This document shows, piece after piece, positions 1 through 11,477 of a stretch of DNA of 64,000 bases. This stretch comes from Morchella semilibera (taxonomy: Eukaryota > Ascomycota > Pezizomycetes > Pezizales > Morchellaceae). The translations under genes and the position numbers were made by a program. The notes under the pieces were generated by a model, which ran no database searches, was not told the origin of the DNA, and worked only from the letters and a program-made list of their open reading frames with translations. Positions within the stretch are counted from its first letter, which is position 1; the number at the start of each line of letters is the position of its first letter. The DNA lies in assembly GCA_009192285.1 (NCBI GenBank), contig WBVU01000016.1, positions 682,001 to 746,000 on the forward strand, written 5' to 3'.

Positions 1-994
1 AGTTTGTTGCATTCAATGACTGGCAACGACCCCGTTGACGGTGCATATACGGTTTGCCGGCCCGATTCTTTTGTCAAAGTGGCTCCATAGAGCTCTATAC
101 TCCCAAAGACGACCTCGAGGATGTACTCGCCAAGTATGGCGAGCGTTTCGCCGGAAATGAGGCGGAAGGTACTAGTAAGCCCATCCTGCGACTGAACGTA
201 ATTGCCGTCGTTGGGGACAAAGGTCGAGATCTGTACCGGTTCTTCATTCGCCGCCCTACACCCCACCAATTGTGAGCATTTCGCCGCTCCCTCCCCCCAA
301 CTATCTCCTCTCTTGCACGGAAGAGAAAAAAACCACTAACCTATCATCCACCTCCGACATAACCTCAACATCGTCCTCAAACCCCCGAGCCCCCTCCGTC
401 AGCTCACCCGCATCAGCCATCTCCTCATCCACCTCGTCAGCGCCCTTACGCCCGACCCGTATCCGCGCCAGCGCAGAATCGTCAAGACTAGTATTCCCGT
501 ACTCCTGGACGGCAGCGGCAGCCCGAGCCCGTGTCTGCGCCCGCACCTGCGCCCCAAGCTTCTCCTCAATCTCACGCCTTTTCGCCGCAATATCCTCTCC
601 TGCATCTCTGGCCTCCTCCTCCACCACAACAGTCGCTACTTCGGGCACCTTCACCACGACCGTCTCTAGCACTTCTGGTTCTTGCTCTGGGGCAGCGGGT
701 GCCGCCGCCGCTGCCTTCCTCTTCTTTGGCTTCTTGGTGGTCTTTTCTGCTGCTGCTGCTGCTGCTGCCGGCGGTGCTGGTTCTGCTTCTGCTTCTGGTA
801 CGGGCACTGTTACTTGCGACCGCAGCCGGCGCGCTGCAAGTGCACTGATGGGTGCTGCTGCTGCTGCTTACTATTATTATTGTTTCCACATTCACTCACT
901 CACTCGTTTCTGCCTGCCTGTCTGTTTCTAGTGAGGGGGAGGGAGGGGGCGAATTGGCGGTACCTTTTACTGCGTCTATGCTGCGTTTTGGCAT
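1..994 (-). CDS. GRC3: Grc3/Nol9 polynucleotide 5'-hydroxyl kinase, N-terminal part (cut by window edge)
   Basis: Grc3 works with the Las1 nuclease in nuclear pre-rRNA processing: it phosphorylates the 5'-OH left by ITS2 cleavage. I read three exons: 994-964, about 854-341, and 256-1 (continuing off the window). Joined, they start MPKRSIDAVK, then PISALAARRLRSQ, a long Ala/Glu/Lys-rich low-complexity stretch, and the typical entry to the conserved region. The diagnostic part is in exon 3: a beta-rich segment ending GATLTKESGRQTVYAPSTGSLPVIEC, shortened here to its key blocks GATL...YAPST.SLPVI, which is a hallmark of Grc3 upstream of its P-loop. The P-loop kinase domain lies outside the window. 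The first acceptor sits in a CAG repeat, so the second exon start is uncertain by steps of 3 nt. Identification rests on recalled family motifs and is good; the first small exon is less certain. Confidence 0.8.
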
Positions 995-2145
995 TTTTTG
1001 GTGGTGGTGATGGTGAGTGGTGGAGGTGGAGGCTCTGGGAGGGAACTTTTTTTTTTTGCAGAAGAGAAGAGATGAACGATAATGCAGGAACCGGGATGGA
1101 GTTGTGGATCTGATAAGATTAGATTAGATTGTGATGTGATGATGGATGACTAAGCTGATTTGGTTTACAGACTTGCTTTGAGCGACCGTCTGATCAAATC
1201 TTTACGGGCAACAGCATCACATACCTAAATGTCCGTCCTTCTTTGCTAAGTGTAGCCCATGCGCGCGGTGATGGCTAAGGCTTGAGCGCTGACTTTGTTT
1301 TGGATTTTCTTCAGCACGGTCCACGTACTGCTCAGTACAGGCATCTGTGTGTTATCTTATCGGATCTTAGTTGATGGCACTCTACGGGTGGTAGATTAGA
1401 TCTGCGCAAAGATCTAATCAATAGGGAAATCCGCATTCGATCCTATTAAAAATGTCTCACCTACACTTAGTAGTTCACTACACGGCCAGAGGAGCCCGGA
1501 CTTTTTTTTTTTCACACAATCCTCACTCACTAAATCATGGAGGAATGAGAGCAATTCACGTATAGCCTAGGAGAAATCTTTTTTGGAAAAATGATTTTTA
1601 AATTATTGATATGGTGCGCGCGCACGCGCACCATCCTCCCCCATCTTCTCCACAGCGACAAAGAAAGGGAAAAAGAAAAAGAAAAAGAAATTGAAGAAGA
1701 AAAGAAAAAGGGGAAAAGAAAGAGAAATAAGCACAACGCAAATACCCTCTATGCAAAGCACCTGAGCGGTTACTCCAACCTTTCCTCCACATTTCCGTGT
1801 AGGAAAGGCGGGGAGGCAGGAAGAATGCCTGCGATGGGCGTTGGCTACTGAAGACCGGTCCATTTCTAAGATACTCACAGGAAGTCAGCAAAAATATGAC
1901 GCTAACATCATTAAAAGAGTGGCAGGGTATTTACATACTTAGGGTCTCTTGCACGTTTGGATGGATGAGCTGGTGAGCTTTTAAGCCCCACCCCCCATAT
2001 GTAAAGGATTGTAGGGCGTTCGTTGCTCCTGCGAGTCATAGCATTAGCTTCCATACGAGCACATAATTGTATCAAAAAGATCACTTTGCAAGAAGAGGAA
2101 AAAGAAAAATACATACCTCCAAGAGGCGTACCCGGCGAGAAAAGA

Positions 2146-2202
2146 TCAAGCAGTGCTGCTTATAAGATCTCCAGCAGAGGGAGGATCAAGCAGCACTGCT
2201 TG
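2146..2202. repeat. Two near-palindromic 16-nt units about 40 nt apart
   Basis: TCAAGCAGTGCTGCTT at 2146 and TCAAGCAGCACTGCTT at 2186 are each almost self-complementary, and each is the inverse of the other at its centre. A TATAAGATCT stretch lies between them. They look like part of a degenerate mobile element or a small structured repeat; the function is unknown. Confidence 0.5.
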
Positions 2203-2391
2203 CGGGACCAAATAAGCCAAATGTGGCTTGTTTATGTCCCCACAGATGGGGATTAAGAATAACCTGGGTTATATAGACTGAGTTAGTATTCAGGGAGAAA
2301 CAGGCAGTCTAGCCTTTAGAACTTAGAAGAGGAGGGAGAGAAGACTAACCTTTGGAACGAGGGCAGATAAGACCAACTCATTACAGCTTTT

Positions 2392-2710
2392 GAGACAATC
2401 CTATCTCTCTTATATGAGGACAGAAAACCAGTGAGGTGGGAGGGATGGGTCAAACACCGCAACTGGTAAGACAACCCTGTCTCTCTCATAAGGATGAGTG
2501 AGGAAGAGGGGAGAGGGCAGACAGGCAGGATTCAGGCTCTCCCTAGAGCCCTCCGAGCCCAGGGAGAGAGTGGCGAACCACTCTGATTCCCCCGAGAAAC
2601 AATGTGGGGCAAGTTAATACCCCAGACAACTCCTGTCTCTCTTAGTTTTGGTGCGGGAAAAAGCGGGAAAAAGCCCTGTCAAGGCTTTGAGACAACTCAG
2701 ATCTCTCTTA
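2392..2710. repeat. Four diverged copies of a roughly 21-nt unit (AGACAAYYCTRTCTCTCTTA)
   Basis: Copies lie at about 2392-2413, 2469-2489, 2624-2644 and 2689-2710, each with AGACAA followed by a CTCTCTTA-like end. Spacing is irregular (77, 155 and 65 nt), so this is not a simple tandem array. It could be the remnant of an LTR or a minisatellite-like block. No reverse transcriptase, integrase or transposase frame is near. Confidence 0.5.
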
Positions 2711-5524
2711 TTGTGGTTGGGGCGGGAGGGAGGAGGATACCGCCTCCGGGAGACGACCAGAGAATACCCGGCAGAGCAGAGAAGAACAGCCAGAGGCGGC
2801 CGATAAATGGCGGTACCAGGACCTAAACCCCCATCAGACCTGGGAATTGCTCAGGGATGCAGGAAACTAGAACGATATATTATTAGCATGTGGTTCTTGC
2901 TAAATTTCAGACGAAGAAAAAAAATATAGGGTGGAATACTTACATTCCAGGATAAATTTTAACAAAAGGCCCCTATGCTAAGCCCATTGGCTTGAAAGAA
3001 CCACAGCGAGAGCTGGGTACGTCCAAGGAGAGGAGGGGACAGAGAGATGGGATGAGGTGGCCGATGAGGGAGGATTTAGGGGAAGGAGGGCAGACAGAGA
3101 GCATAGGGGGAAGGAGAAGAAGAGGCTATCGGCTGAGGGGGTGCCATGCACTCTCATCGACTGTCCCTGATGTCGGTTTGTTCGATGGTGTCTTGCAGGG
3201 AGTTTTTGTTGGGTGGGGTAGACCCTATCATTTCCATCAGGGGCCACCCCACCACAGGAGCAGACAGGAACTTGAGAGCCTCAGGGTAGATACCCATAGC
3301 TGTTAGTTCATCTCCTAGAGGAAAACCCCTTGCCATGGAGGGGGGGTTTTAAAAAAAAGAAAGGGCAAAAAAGGATATAAATATAAGGAAAGAGAGAGAG
3401 AGGGAGGCAGGTCGTCTTGACGGCGTAGATGATAGGGCTTAGAAAGCTCCTCACCATTGCCGGGCCCTCCCTCCCCTTCTTGATGGTTTTTGGGAGTTCT
3501 CATGCAGTATATTGTGAGGCTTGAGAGGGGTTGACGAAAGAAAGAAAGAATGAAAGGAGAAGGAGGGGCAGAGAAGGTATTTATGGGCTCGGGTCCGGAT
3601 ATATGGGCTCGGAAGTACGTACTCAGTACATGTAAGAACAAGTACGTAATTCCTACTCCCTGGGGCGGGGGGAGGACGTAATTGCTTTGGTCCTGTAAGC
3701 CTTTTGCCAGGCCGGGGAGCTTTGGGTTGGGGGATGGAGCGCTGGCCGGCGACTAGATAGATCTACCATGCACGGACGCACATATACTCTTACCCAATAT
3801 CTATAGTTTAAACGCGGAGGGCGTGATTTATATATATATAACTACTTAAAAACAGAGGCGACTGAACCGGCGGTCCTCATCGTCCTAGCTGTGAGTGGGA
3901 GGATTCTATTATTTTAGTTGTTAGTCCGATGATATAGTGCGCCCGCTATATCGACTACAAGCCCTTATAGACGGCCACAACGGATCCCGCACGCACACCC
4001 CCAGCCAGCACAGATCAGCAAGCACAGAAAGCCCAGATAAATCTAGAAAGTGTTCTCGGCCGCCCCCCCCCCCCCCCCTCAAGAGGCCTCCCCTCCCCCC
4101 CTCCCCCCCCTTCTCCTCTACCCGCTACGCCCACATCATATCCAAGCACCAACGTACCCAAAATAGCCCCCACACCGCTCCCAAACACACAGAAAACACA
4201 ACCCGCCGCAAAATCATTGGCCCCACACCAATCAATCATTGACTCTACCACCGGGACTGGTACACCCCAAGGAGATTCAAGACGACGGGCCAGGCCGTGC
4301 CAAGGCTTGAATCGGGCCGAGGGCTCCACAGGTATCTTTTAGCGCTAGCGGGGTTCGGGTGGGCAGTTAATGACCCTAAAACAGCGGCGATGCATGTATT
4401 TTATCTAGTCCGGGGGAATCACACCCGTCATATATACGAAAACGGGTATGGTAGTATTGTACCGTTAGTGATCTCACCCCCACCCCCGTTTTGGTGCTGT
4501 AGCTCTGGCGGCCGCTAGATGTGGAGTCCCCGCCGTTACGCACTAACACTAACACCCGTGCTACAAGGCTACATGTACATGTACGCAATACACTCGCCAT
4601 CCGCAGCCACAGCCAGGCCCGAAAACCCAACTACGTTGCACCGCGCCACGCCAAACAGCCCGGATGAAGCTCGAGGTAGTGGTTGGTAGCGGCGCTGCAA
4701 AAAAAAGGAGGGGGGAGTTAGTCCCCCAGGAGCGGGCGGGACTCCAACCCACCCCACCACCCCACCCCACCCCCCGGCAATGTGCACCCCATATCCACAA
4801 CGCAATCTCTCAACGCATGACGGCAGTGACCTCTGTCCTCCAAAGAGGGTCTGGTCCCCGAGAGTCCCTATAGGTACCAGTTAAGCACTATTGGGTCCGC
4901 AAGACGCACATTTGCAATGCTTCTGCCAGCTAGTTGGCGAGGTCCTGCTCTTGTTCATCACACACGAGCAACCGTTTCGAGGGTGGGGGCACCGAGTGAC
5001 GCCCCATGATGCAAAGGGTGCAAGACACACATGTATGTATACATATACGCAGCTGTTTTCTACGTTCTTTTTTTCGGCATAGTATAGAGCCCCCCCTCAC
5101 GCGGGGAGATGGCGCTTGAAAATGTAGATGTAGATATAGATAGATTTAGTGGTAGATAGATGGAGGGGTCTGCGGTAATGTTACATGTAGAGAGTAGGGA
5201 GGGAAGAGATAGGATAGGATATAGTCACCGCAATAGGAAGACAGGAAAGCACCACTGCCATCATCACCATCACATAAAGTCACATCACATCACGATACGG
5301 CACGGTACGTTACAAGCCAGCAAGCACTATTGTATCACCTCACCACTCAACCGAAAGAAAAAGGAAAGAGACGGGGAAAAAAACGATCCTACTACAAAAA
5401 GCAAAAGTCCCACACCAAGCCCAAAACGCCACTTTAACCCCCCCATCAAATCAGCTATGAAAAAACAACAAAAGAAAAGAAGAAAAGGAAAAAAATACTA
5501 CACCCGCTCCGCGACTTATCCCAG

Positions 5525-7622
5525 CTAGTTCTTCCTCAGATCTACGACATCAAAGCCCATCTCCCTGACCTCGCACACATGCCCTGGTCGCATGGCATCC
5601 GTGTACACTCTGCGCTCCTCGTGCGGATGGAACAGGCCCTTCTGGCGACAGTTCATGATCGTCTTGACCCCCGGCGGGTCCGTGAGCCTGAACACGCCCC
5701 AACTGCTCACTCATAGTTAGCGCAAACACAAGCAAGCAAAAGAGGCGGGAAAGGAAACGGGAATACTCACGAAGGCTCATGCCTCGGCGCACACACAATG
5801 GCGATACTCTCCTTCAGCATCAGCTGGTACGAGCAATGCGTGTGCAGGTCGACGCTACTCATAAAGCACGTCTGAGTGGGGTGCGTATGTATCCACCCGA
5901 GGACCATGAGCTCCTCGCTATCGCAGTACTGGAAGAGCCCCTCCTCGTCCGTGGTCCCGCAAGTATCGCTCGTCGCCTCCTGCTCCGGGATCACCAGGCG
6001 GCTGATGAAAAGCGCGTTCTGGATCAGCGTGCCACACAGGATCCCGCACGTCTCAAGATTCTTGCGCGTGTTGGGCGCCGCGACAGCAAGGAACTCCCTG
6101 CGCAGGGCGGAGGGGAGAAAGATTGTACGCAGGGGCGTACCATTCTCGAGGGTGGCGGGGGTCGTGAATTGGAACTCTTTCTTAGGTGGGGGTTTAGTGG
6201 GGGGCGCGGGGAAACTATTGCGTGGGGAAGGGGCCGCGGGCGGCGGAGAGGGGCGGTGGGGGCGGGTTGGGGGTGCGGGGGGATGGAGAGGATGATCCAT
6301 AGGGTAGGGTGGGGGTAGGGGCGGCGCCGGGATGGTGGGCATGGTGTAGTAGCTGGGTTTAGGGGGTGGTGGGGGAGTCGGGGTGGGGGTGACACTGCGG
6401 ATGTCGACGCCGGGGATGAGGGAGGGGGGGAGGTCAATGGGGCGGACGGGAGAAGTGCGGCGCTTGGGGACGGTGGGGTAGCTGCCTTGCCAGCTGCCGA
6501 CACGGCGCTCTCGCTCCTTATCTCTGTCTCTGTCCCTGTCCCTCTCGCGCTCGCCCCACCCACCGCCGTACCCCTGCGGGCGCATTTGTCGTTCCTTCAG
6601 CCCGCTCCCCGTATCCAGCCTCTCGATGCTCTGCGCCAACCCATACGCCTCGATCTCCATCTGCTGCTCCCTCCTCGCAATCTCCTCGTCCGTCTGCCTC
6701 CTACTATCGGTTGGTGATGTTGCGCCGGGCCCACTCATGTCGCCGTAGGCATACCCCGTGCCCACGTCACCGGCATATCTCTCAAGCCCCTCGGGCATAT
6801 ACTGTCTACGCCAGGCCTCATCGATTACTGGAGTCACAACGCGGCGGATCTCGCGGCCGCGCGAGTCGACCGGGACGCTGCGCCCCTGCTCCGACGCACG
6901 GCGTGCGCGCTTCTCGTGCTCGCGGCGCTCAAACTCCTCGAGCGCTGTGGCGCCGGTGCCCTGCTGGTGGCGCGTGTGACCGATGAAGTCGATGCTGGGG
7001 TGGTGCGATGACGAGGAGTGGGATGAGGAGGAAGCTCGGCGGGCGAGCGCCTTCTGGTAGGCGGCATGGCGGGCTTCGACGCGCGGGCGGAGGTAATCGA
7101 GACGGCGGAAGGCTTCCCGGAGACTGGGAGCGATGCGGGCGATGAGGCGGGAGTTTTCGAGGTAGTGGTACTGAGGATGCTTAGGAAGGTAGTTGACGAG
7201 TAGTCTGTATTTTACACAAAGGTCAGTGGTTCTGTGTTTGTGGTACAGTTACGGTTACTATTACGGTTACGGGGTGCAGATAACAGCGGGAGGGGGAAGG
7301 GGGGGGGACGGACTCGGCCATTCGGAGGAGGAGGAGGTAGGCACGTTGTTCGTTTCCTTCATCTTGGTAAATTACTGCCTGCTGTGTGTGAGCCCATGTC
7401 TTTTTTTCCTCTTCCTTTTCTCCTCCTGTCACTAGCAGCAGCACCACCACAGAGGTGTGGGGGGGGACAAACCTCTCTAAGAAGGGTGTCGGCGGTGCGG
7501 ACCCAGTACCTCACCGGGATGAGGGGGTTATAGTCAAAGACCTCCGCCTTACGGGCAATCTCCTTTGCCGACAGAGGCGGAGAGTCGAGGTAGTGGGTAC
7601 TTGTGTCCATTAGATAATCCAT
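5525..7622 (-). CDS. AMSH-like JAMM/MPN+ deubiquitinase
   Basis: This is a zinc metalloprotease that removes ubiquitin, normally K63-linked, from endosomal cargo at ESCRT complexes. Four exons (7622-7473, 7378-7314, 7204-5771, 5702-5525) join in phase to 608 aa. Residues about 1-110 form the helical USP8-dimerisation/MIT-like domain (SAKEIARKAEVFDYNPLIPV, then KHPQYHYLENSRLIARIAPSL). A long Arg/Asp- and Pro-rich linker follows, then the JAMM domain. The catalytic set is intact: E456 in ETCGILCG, and H511, H513, S521, D524 in HTHPTQTCFMSSVD. The C-terminus runs through TDPPGVKTIMNCRQKGLFHP to LRKN, as in AMSH/sst2 proteins. Start and introns are set by the domain continuity. The neighbouring MTF1 is transcribed divergently more than 1.2 kb away. 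Confidence 0.92.
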
Positions 7623-8863
7623 TGTGGTGGTGATGATGTTGCAGTTGTTGGTAGCTGTGTAGCTGTATTAGTTGTAGGGTTGCGTGTGGGGGGGGGGGGG
7701 GTGGGGAAGTAATAGCTGACCGGACGACAACAATGCTCTGGAGACTTCGAGGTGGGGTGGATAGGGAGAGAGGGGGAGAGGGGGAGAGGGGGAGAGGGAG
7801 AGGGGGGGGGGAGATGGAGAGAGTGTGTGAGGGGGGTGAGAGTGAGAGGGAGGATAATTAACCTACCGAGAGAGGGGGAGAGAGAGAGAGAACACTAGGA
7901 GTATGGGGGTATGAGTGATATGGTGTGTTTGTTTGCTCACTCGCAGAGTAACTGCCCAGCCAGGTGTCTGATGCCTGTCTGTATGTGTATAACGCTTGTA
8001 TGTCTGTATTGTCTGTATGTCTGTATTTCTGTATGTCTGTATACTCTATATTTCCATGATGATGATGATGGTGGTGGTGATGATAAGGGAAGAAGAAGTT
8101 GGAGAGGAGGGGGGGGGAGAGGAGATGTCGTCTGTCTGCCTGTCTAGCTAAGTATGTTTACTGAAGTGTCTCTTCTTCTTCTTCCTCAGCTTCTCTTTGC
8201 AGGCACCCCGCGATGCCAAGATGTGCAGCTGCTGCGGGTGTTGCATGGAACGGAAGTGGCATGCGAATGTCTGTGTATGTATATACATGCAGCTACTCTC
8301 ACTATGGGTACTTTGAGTACTTTGAGTACTTTATTTGGTGACCCGGGTACTGCCTCAAGTTCTACCTGCTGTTGTTGTTGTCTGTCTGTGTATAAGCAAG
8401 TACATGTGGGTGGATGTTGTACCTTGGCTACCTGCCCGTTCCACTCTGCCCTGCTTGTTGTTGCTTGGGTAGATGTTGTACCCGGCCCCAGTACCCCACC
8501 CCACACTAGGCCGTTAACCGTACCACATACTACTCTTACCTGCAGTTGTCATGGTCATCAGATCACGTGAGGATAAGAAATGAAGCAACAAAAAAAAAAA
8601 AAAGGTTTATCGGCCTCCCAAAAAGAGAAACACCACCACCATCACAATCACCACCATCACCACCCCCACCACCACCACCACCACCACCACCACCACAATC
8701 ACCACCACAAATACTACTACTATTAATAATAATACTGGCATCACAATCATAAAATCTTACCTCACCTCTATCAATGCCCCATCATCCTTCGTCTTTACAT
8801 GTCATATCCCCTTCATAATTAACTTCTACACTTCCATCATATTACATCTCTCCCTCAATCAAG
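7623..8863. other. Intergenic microsatellite-rich region between divergent AMSH and MTF1 genes
   Basis: There is no gene. The stretch holds a poly-G run near 7690, a GAGAGGGGG minisatellite (about 7766-7815), TGTCTGTA repeats (about 7975-8045), GAT/GGT repeats (8056-8085), three ACTTTGAGT units near 8308-8332, and a long CAC/CCA array (about 8630-8715). Promoters for both flanking genes must lie here, but I see no clear site. Confidence 0.65.
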
Positions 8864-11141
8864 ATGCAGCAAATCACCGAGGCTGCCTCACGTGCGCTCA
8901 CCCAGCAGCTCTCCACTCTCATCAAAAGACGCAAGATTACCAACATCATCTCCCCCACACTCTGCGGTATCTAATTACCCCTCCCCACCCTCACCTCGCC
9001 CATCCTCGACGCTGACGGTTCCCCTCTTTCCTCTCCCTCTCCTTCCCCTCATATAGAAAAAGCAATCTCCCGTCTTGATCTCAGCGCCTACAAGAACCCC
9101 ATTCTCATAGACATGGCCCCCGGCATCTGCACATGGTCTGCGGCCATTCACGATGCCCTCAAACCTCGAGCTCATCTTCTCCTCGAGCCCGAATTAGCCT
9201 ACAAGCCTTGGATTGAGGAGTTCCAGGCCACCCGTCGTAACACGTACTGGCTGCCAGAGGCCGGCGACCGCTGGGGACTCTACCTCAACATGTTTGGGCA
9301 GAGTCAGCCACCGGTGCCGCGCTGGCCGGCAGACTATCCAAATATCACGCCGCGGACAGTTCCCCCCGACGAAGGCGTCAACACGGATATCATCTTCACG
9401 GGAAACATCTCGGAGAGCGACACGATGAACAATCGGTTCCTGGCGCAGCTGATCGCGACGATCCCCAGGGAGAGGTGGTTGATGACGTTTGGGAGGGTGA
9501 GGTTCCTCATGTGGATCACGGACGAGACAAAGATAAGGTATTTGCCTAGGACGGTGGCGGGGCGCTTTAGGGCCACAGTCATGGCTGAGGCCGTCTGTGA
9601 TGTTACGGAGGTGGTCAGCTCGAATACGGTCTTCGTGGGGACGGGGTATCCGAAGGCTGCGGAGGTGTTCAAGATGGACGAGGATGGGAAGATTGTGCTA
9701 AAGAGCGAGCAGGAAATGCTGGCGGAGAGGGAGGAACAGGCGGTAGGGCGGAAGCGCGGTCGCCCAAGGGGTTCCGGGAGGAAGCCCCCCACCACTACCA
9801 CCACCACCACCACCACACCAAAGACCACCACACCAAAGACCACCCCACCAAAGACCACCCGAACCCCACCTCCATCCCAAACACGCACCCTCGAGACTCT
9901 CATCCCAGAGATAGTCGCCGCCGACGGCGGCCCCGTGCCCGCCATCCCCATCACAACCATAGTAGCCACCCTCTCCGCACTCGTCGCAAAATACCCCAGC
10001 GTTGACCCTTCCATCCCACCCTTGACAATAGAACCCCCGTTCTTGGAGCTCCGCCAACTGGTACGAAAGCTCTTGATGCACCACGAAGTCAGTCCCTCCG
10101 AGTCCTCCGCTCTGTCAATCATCCAGGCAAAACTCAAGGAGCTCGAACGTACCCACCGCACTAGCCTCAAGCGCGTGGAAAGCCGCCTCAGTGAATTCCT
10201 CGCCGAACCCGTCAACGAGAGCGCCTGGTTCGAGGGCCTGGATCACCCAGCCTGGTACTACAAGCAAAACCTGCACGATCTCGCCCTGCACATTCTGCGG
10301 AAGCGGAAGGGGGCGGCGGCCGCCCCGGCCCCCGAAGACGGCGTCATCGATGACCTTAATGCCCTCAAGGTAGGCAGGAGCCTGCGCCAGGTCAAGTTTA
10401 ACGAGAGCCTGCTGGGACGGTTCGAGCGGGATGAGGAGGTGATGCCGCCGCCACCACCACCGCTGGAGGAGGGGACGGAAGAGGGGAACATGGAGAGGAA
10501 GAGAATCATTGACGGGTGGAACAAGAGCTGGGGGGAGCCCAAAAACCTTGCCGCGGCGCAGGACGATATTCGCGCCGATGAGATTTATAGCTTTGAGCAC
10601 AAGCTGCTAGAGTACTACCGCCGCGACTTTGAACCCATCACTGCGCAACCGACAGATTTCTACCCGGAGGTACGTTCCCCCTTTCCCCCTCCCCCTCCCC
10701 TCTTCTCCAAACCACTTCTAACCTAGACTTACAAACACATAGACTCCCCTCGCCCTCCTCGACTTCACCCCCAAGATCCTACACCCCTACCTGCGCAACA
10801 AGGACCTCTCCCAGCGAGACCAGACCTTTGAGACGTTCTTGTGGCTTCTCCGCACGCTGTTTTTACTGCGCGCACAGCCGATCTCATCGGCGCTGTCGAC
10901 GCTCGCGCCGGGCGGCGAGCACATCCTCGACAACTTGGCCCCCGGCGTGCACATCGACCCGAATCAGCGACTGCGCACGCTGACGGCCGACGACTTTGTC
11001 GAGATCACGAGGGCGTGGGAGACGTGGCCATTTAAGGCCGAGCTGGCGCATTTGGGGCTACCCCTGGACACTGAGCTTGGCGGTAAGGACGAGTCGTTGC
11101 GGGTTAGGACGACGTTGAAGTTTAAAGGGAAGGGAGGGTAG
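8864..11141 (+). CDS. MTF1: Mitochondrial transcription factor 1 (rRNA dimethylase-like)
   Basis: Mtf1/TFB is a mitochondrial RNA polymerase specificity factor related to KsgA/Dim1 rRNA adenine dimethylases. Exons 8864-8966, 9057-10669 and 10743-11141 join in phase to 704 aa. Family features are the start MQQITEAASRALTQQLSTL, a Rossmann strand ending in LIDMAPGICTWSAAIHDALKP (the degenerate SAM-site region), HLLLEPELAYKPWI, DIIFTGNIS, and a helical C-terminal part. The protein is roughly twice the length of the yeast factor. The extra length includes a canonical AT-hook, GRKRGRPRGSGRKPP (about residues 265-279), followed by a Thr/Pro/Lys-rich low-complexity linker. The ATG at 8864 is chosen because the short first exon supplies the conserved N-terminus. 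Family assignment is from recalled motifs. Confidence 0.82.
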
Positions 11142-11477
11142 GCGTTGTGTGTCTATCTATGTTGTATGTTTTTTGTATGTTTGTATAGTAGATTATTATA
11201 AGGTGATTCCATATGCGTGCATTCATCATCCATCGCTGCCAACCCAAAAAGCAAGCAAAAAGATCATTACCCGCCCGCCGAGTGAGAAACCGTGACGCTT
11301 GGCAAAAGGCGGGGCTGTCACTAGCGTCTCTCTGATGCCCCGCCAAAAGTCAACGACAAACGAAATTCCTCATCGTCTCTCGTCTCATCTCGAAAACCCT
11401 CAATCGTCAATTGAAGGCCCTCACCACCACTTGTTACTGCCACTACAATCAACTACTACTACTACAGAAACTGCACA
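11142..11477. promoter_or_regulatory. Intergenic spacer carrying the argininosuccinate lyase promoter
   Basis: This 336-bp gap lies between the MTF1 stop and the next ATG. It contains an inverted pair GGCGGGGC (about 11310) and GCCCCGCC (about 11337) and CA/CT-rich sequence just before the ATG. I do not see an exact Gcn4/CPC1 site (TGASTCA), although argininosuccinate lyase genes are commonly under that control in fungi. Confidence 0.4.

Larger units (their letters stand above)
995..5524. other. Gene-free stretch, 4.5 kb, low-complexity and degenerate repeats
   Basis: I find no coding region with a recognisable protein. The stretch holds a GA-rich tract near 1660-1730, repeat blocks between about 2140 and 2710 (listed separately), a long C run near 4063-4078, CA/CAT-rich sequence near 5240-5330, and isolated TACATGTA palindromes (3628, 4571, 4577, 5182). 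Short open frames here have the biased composition expected of G/C- or A/G-rich noncoding DNA. Confidence 0.6.

Noticed and set aside
301-931. Plus-strand frames opposite GRC3 rich in Ser/Ala
   Set aside because: They are complements of the Ala/Glu-rich low-complexity part of GRC3.
4015-4329. Minus-strand frame with a Gly/Val-rich hydrophobic stretch
   Set aside because: It runs into Gly arrays from a poly-C tract, has no clear introns and no recognised family.
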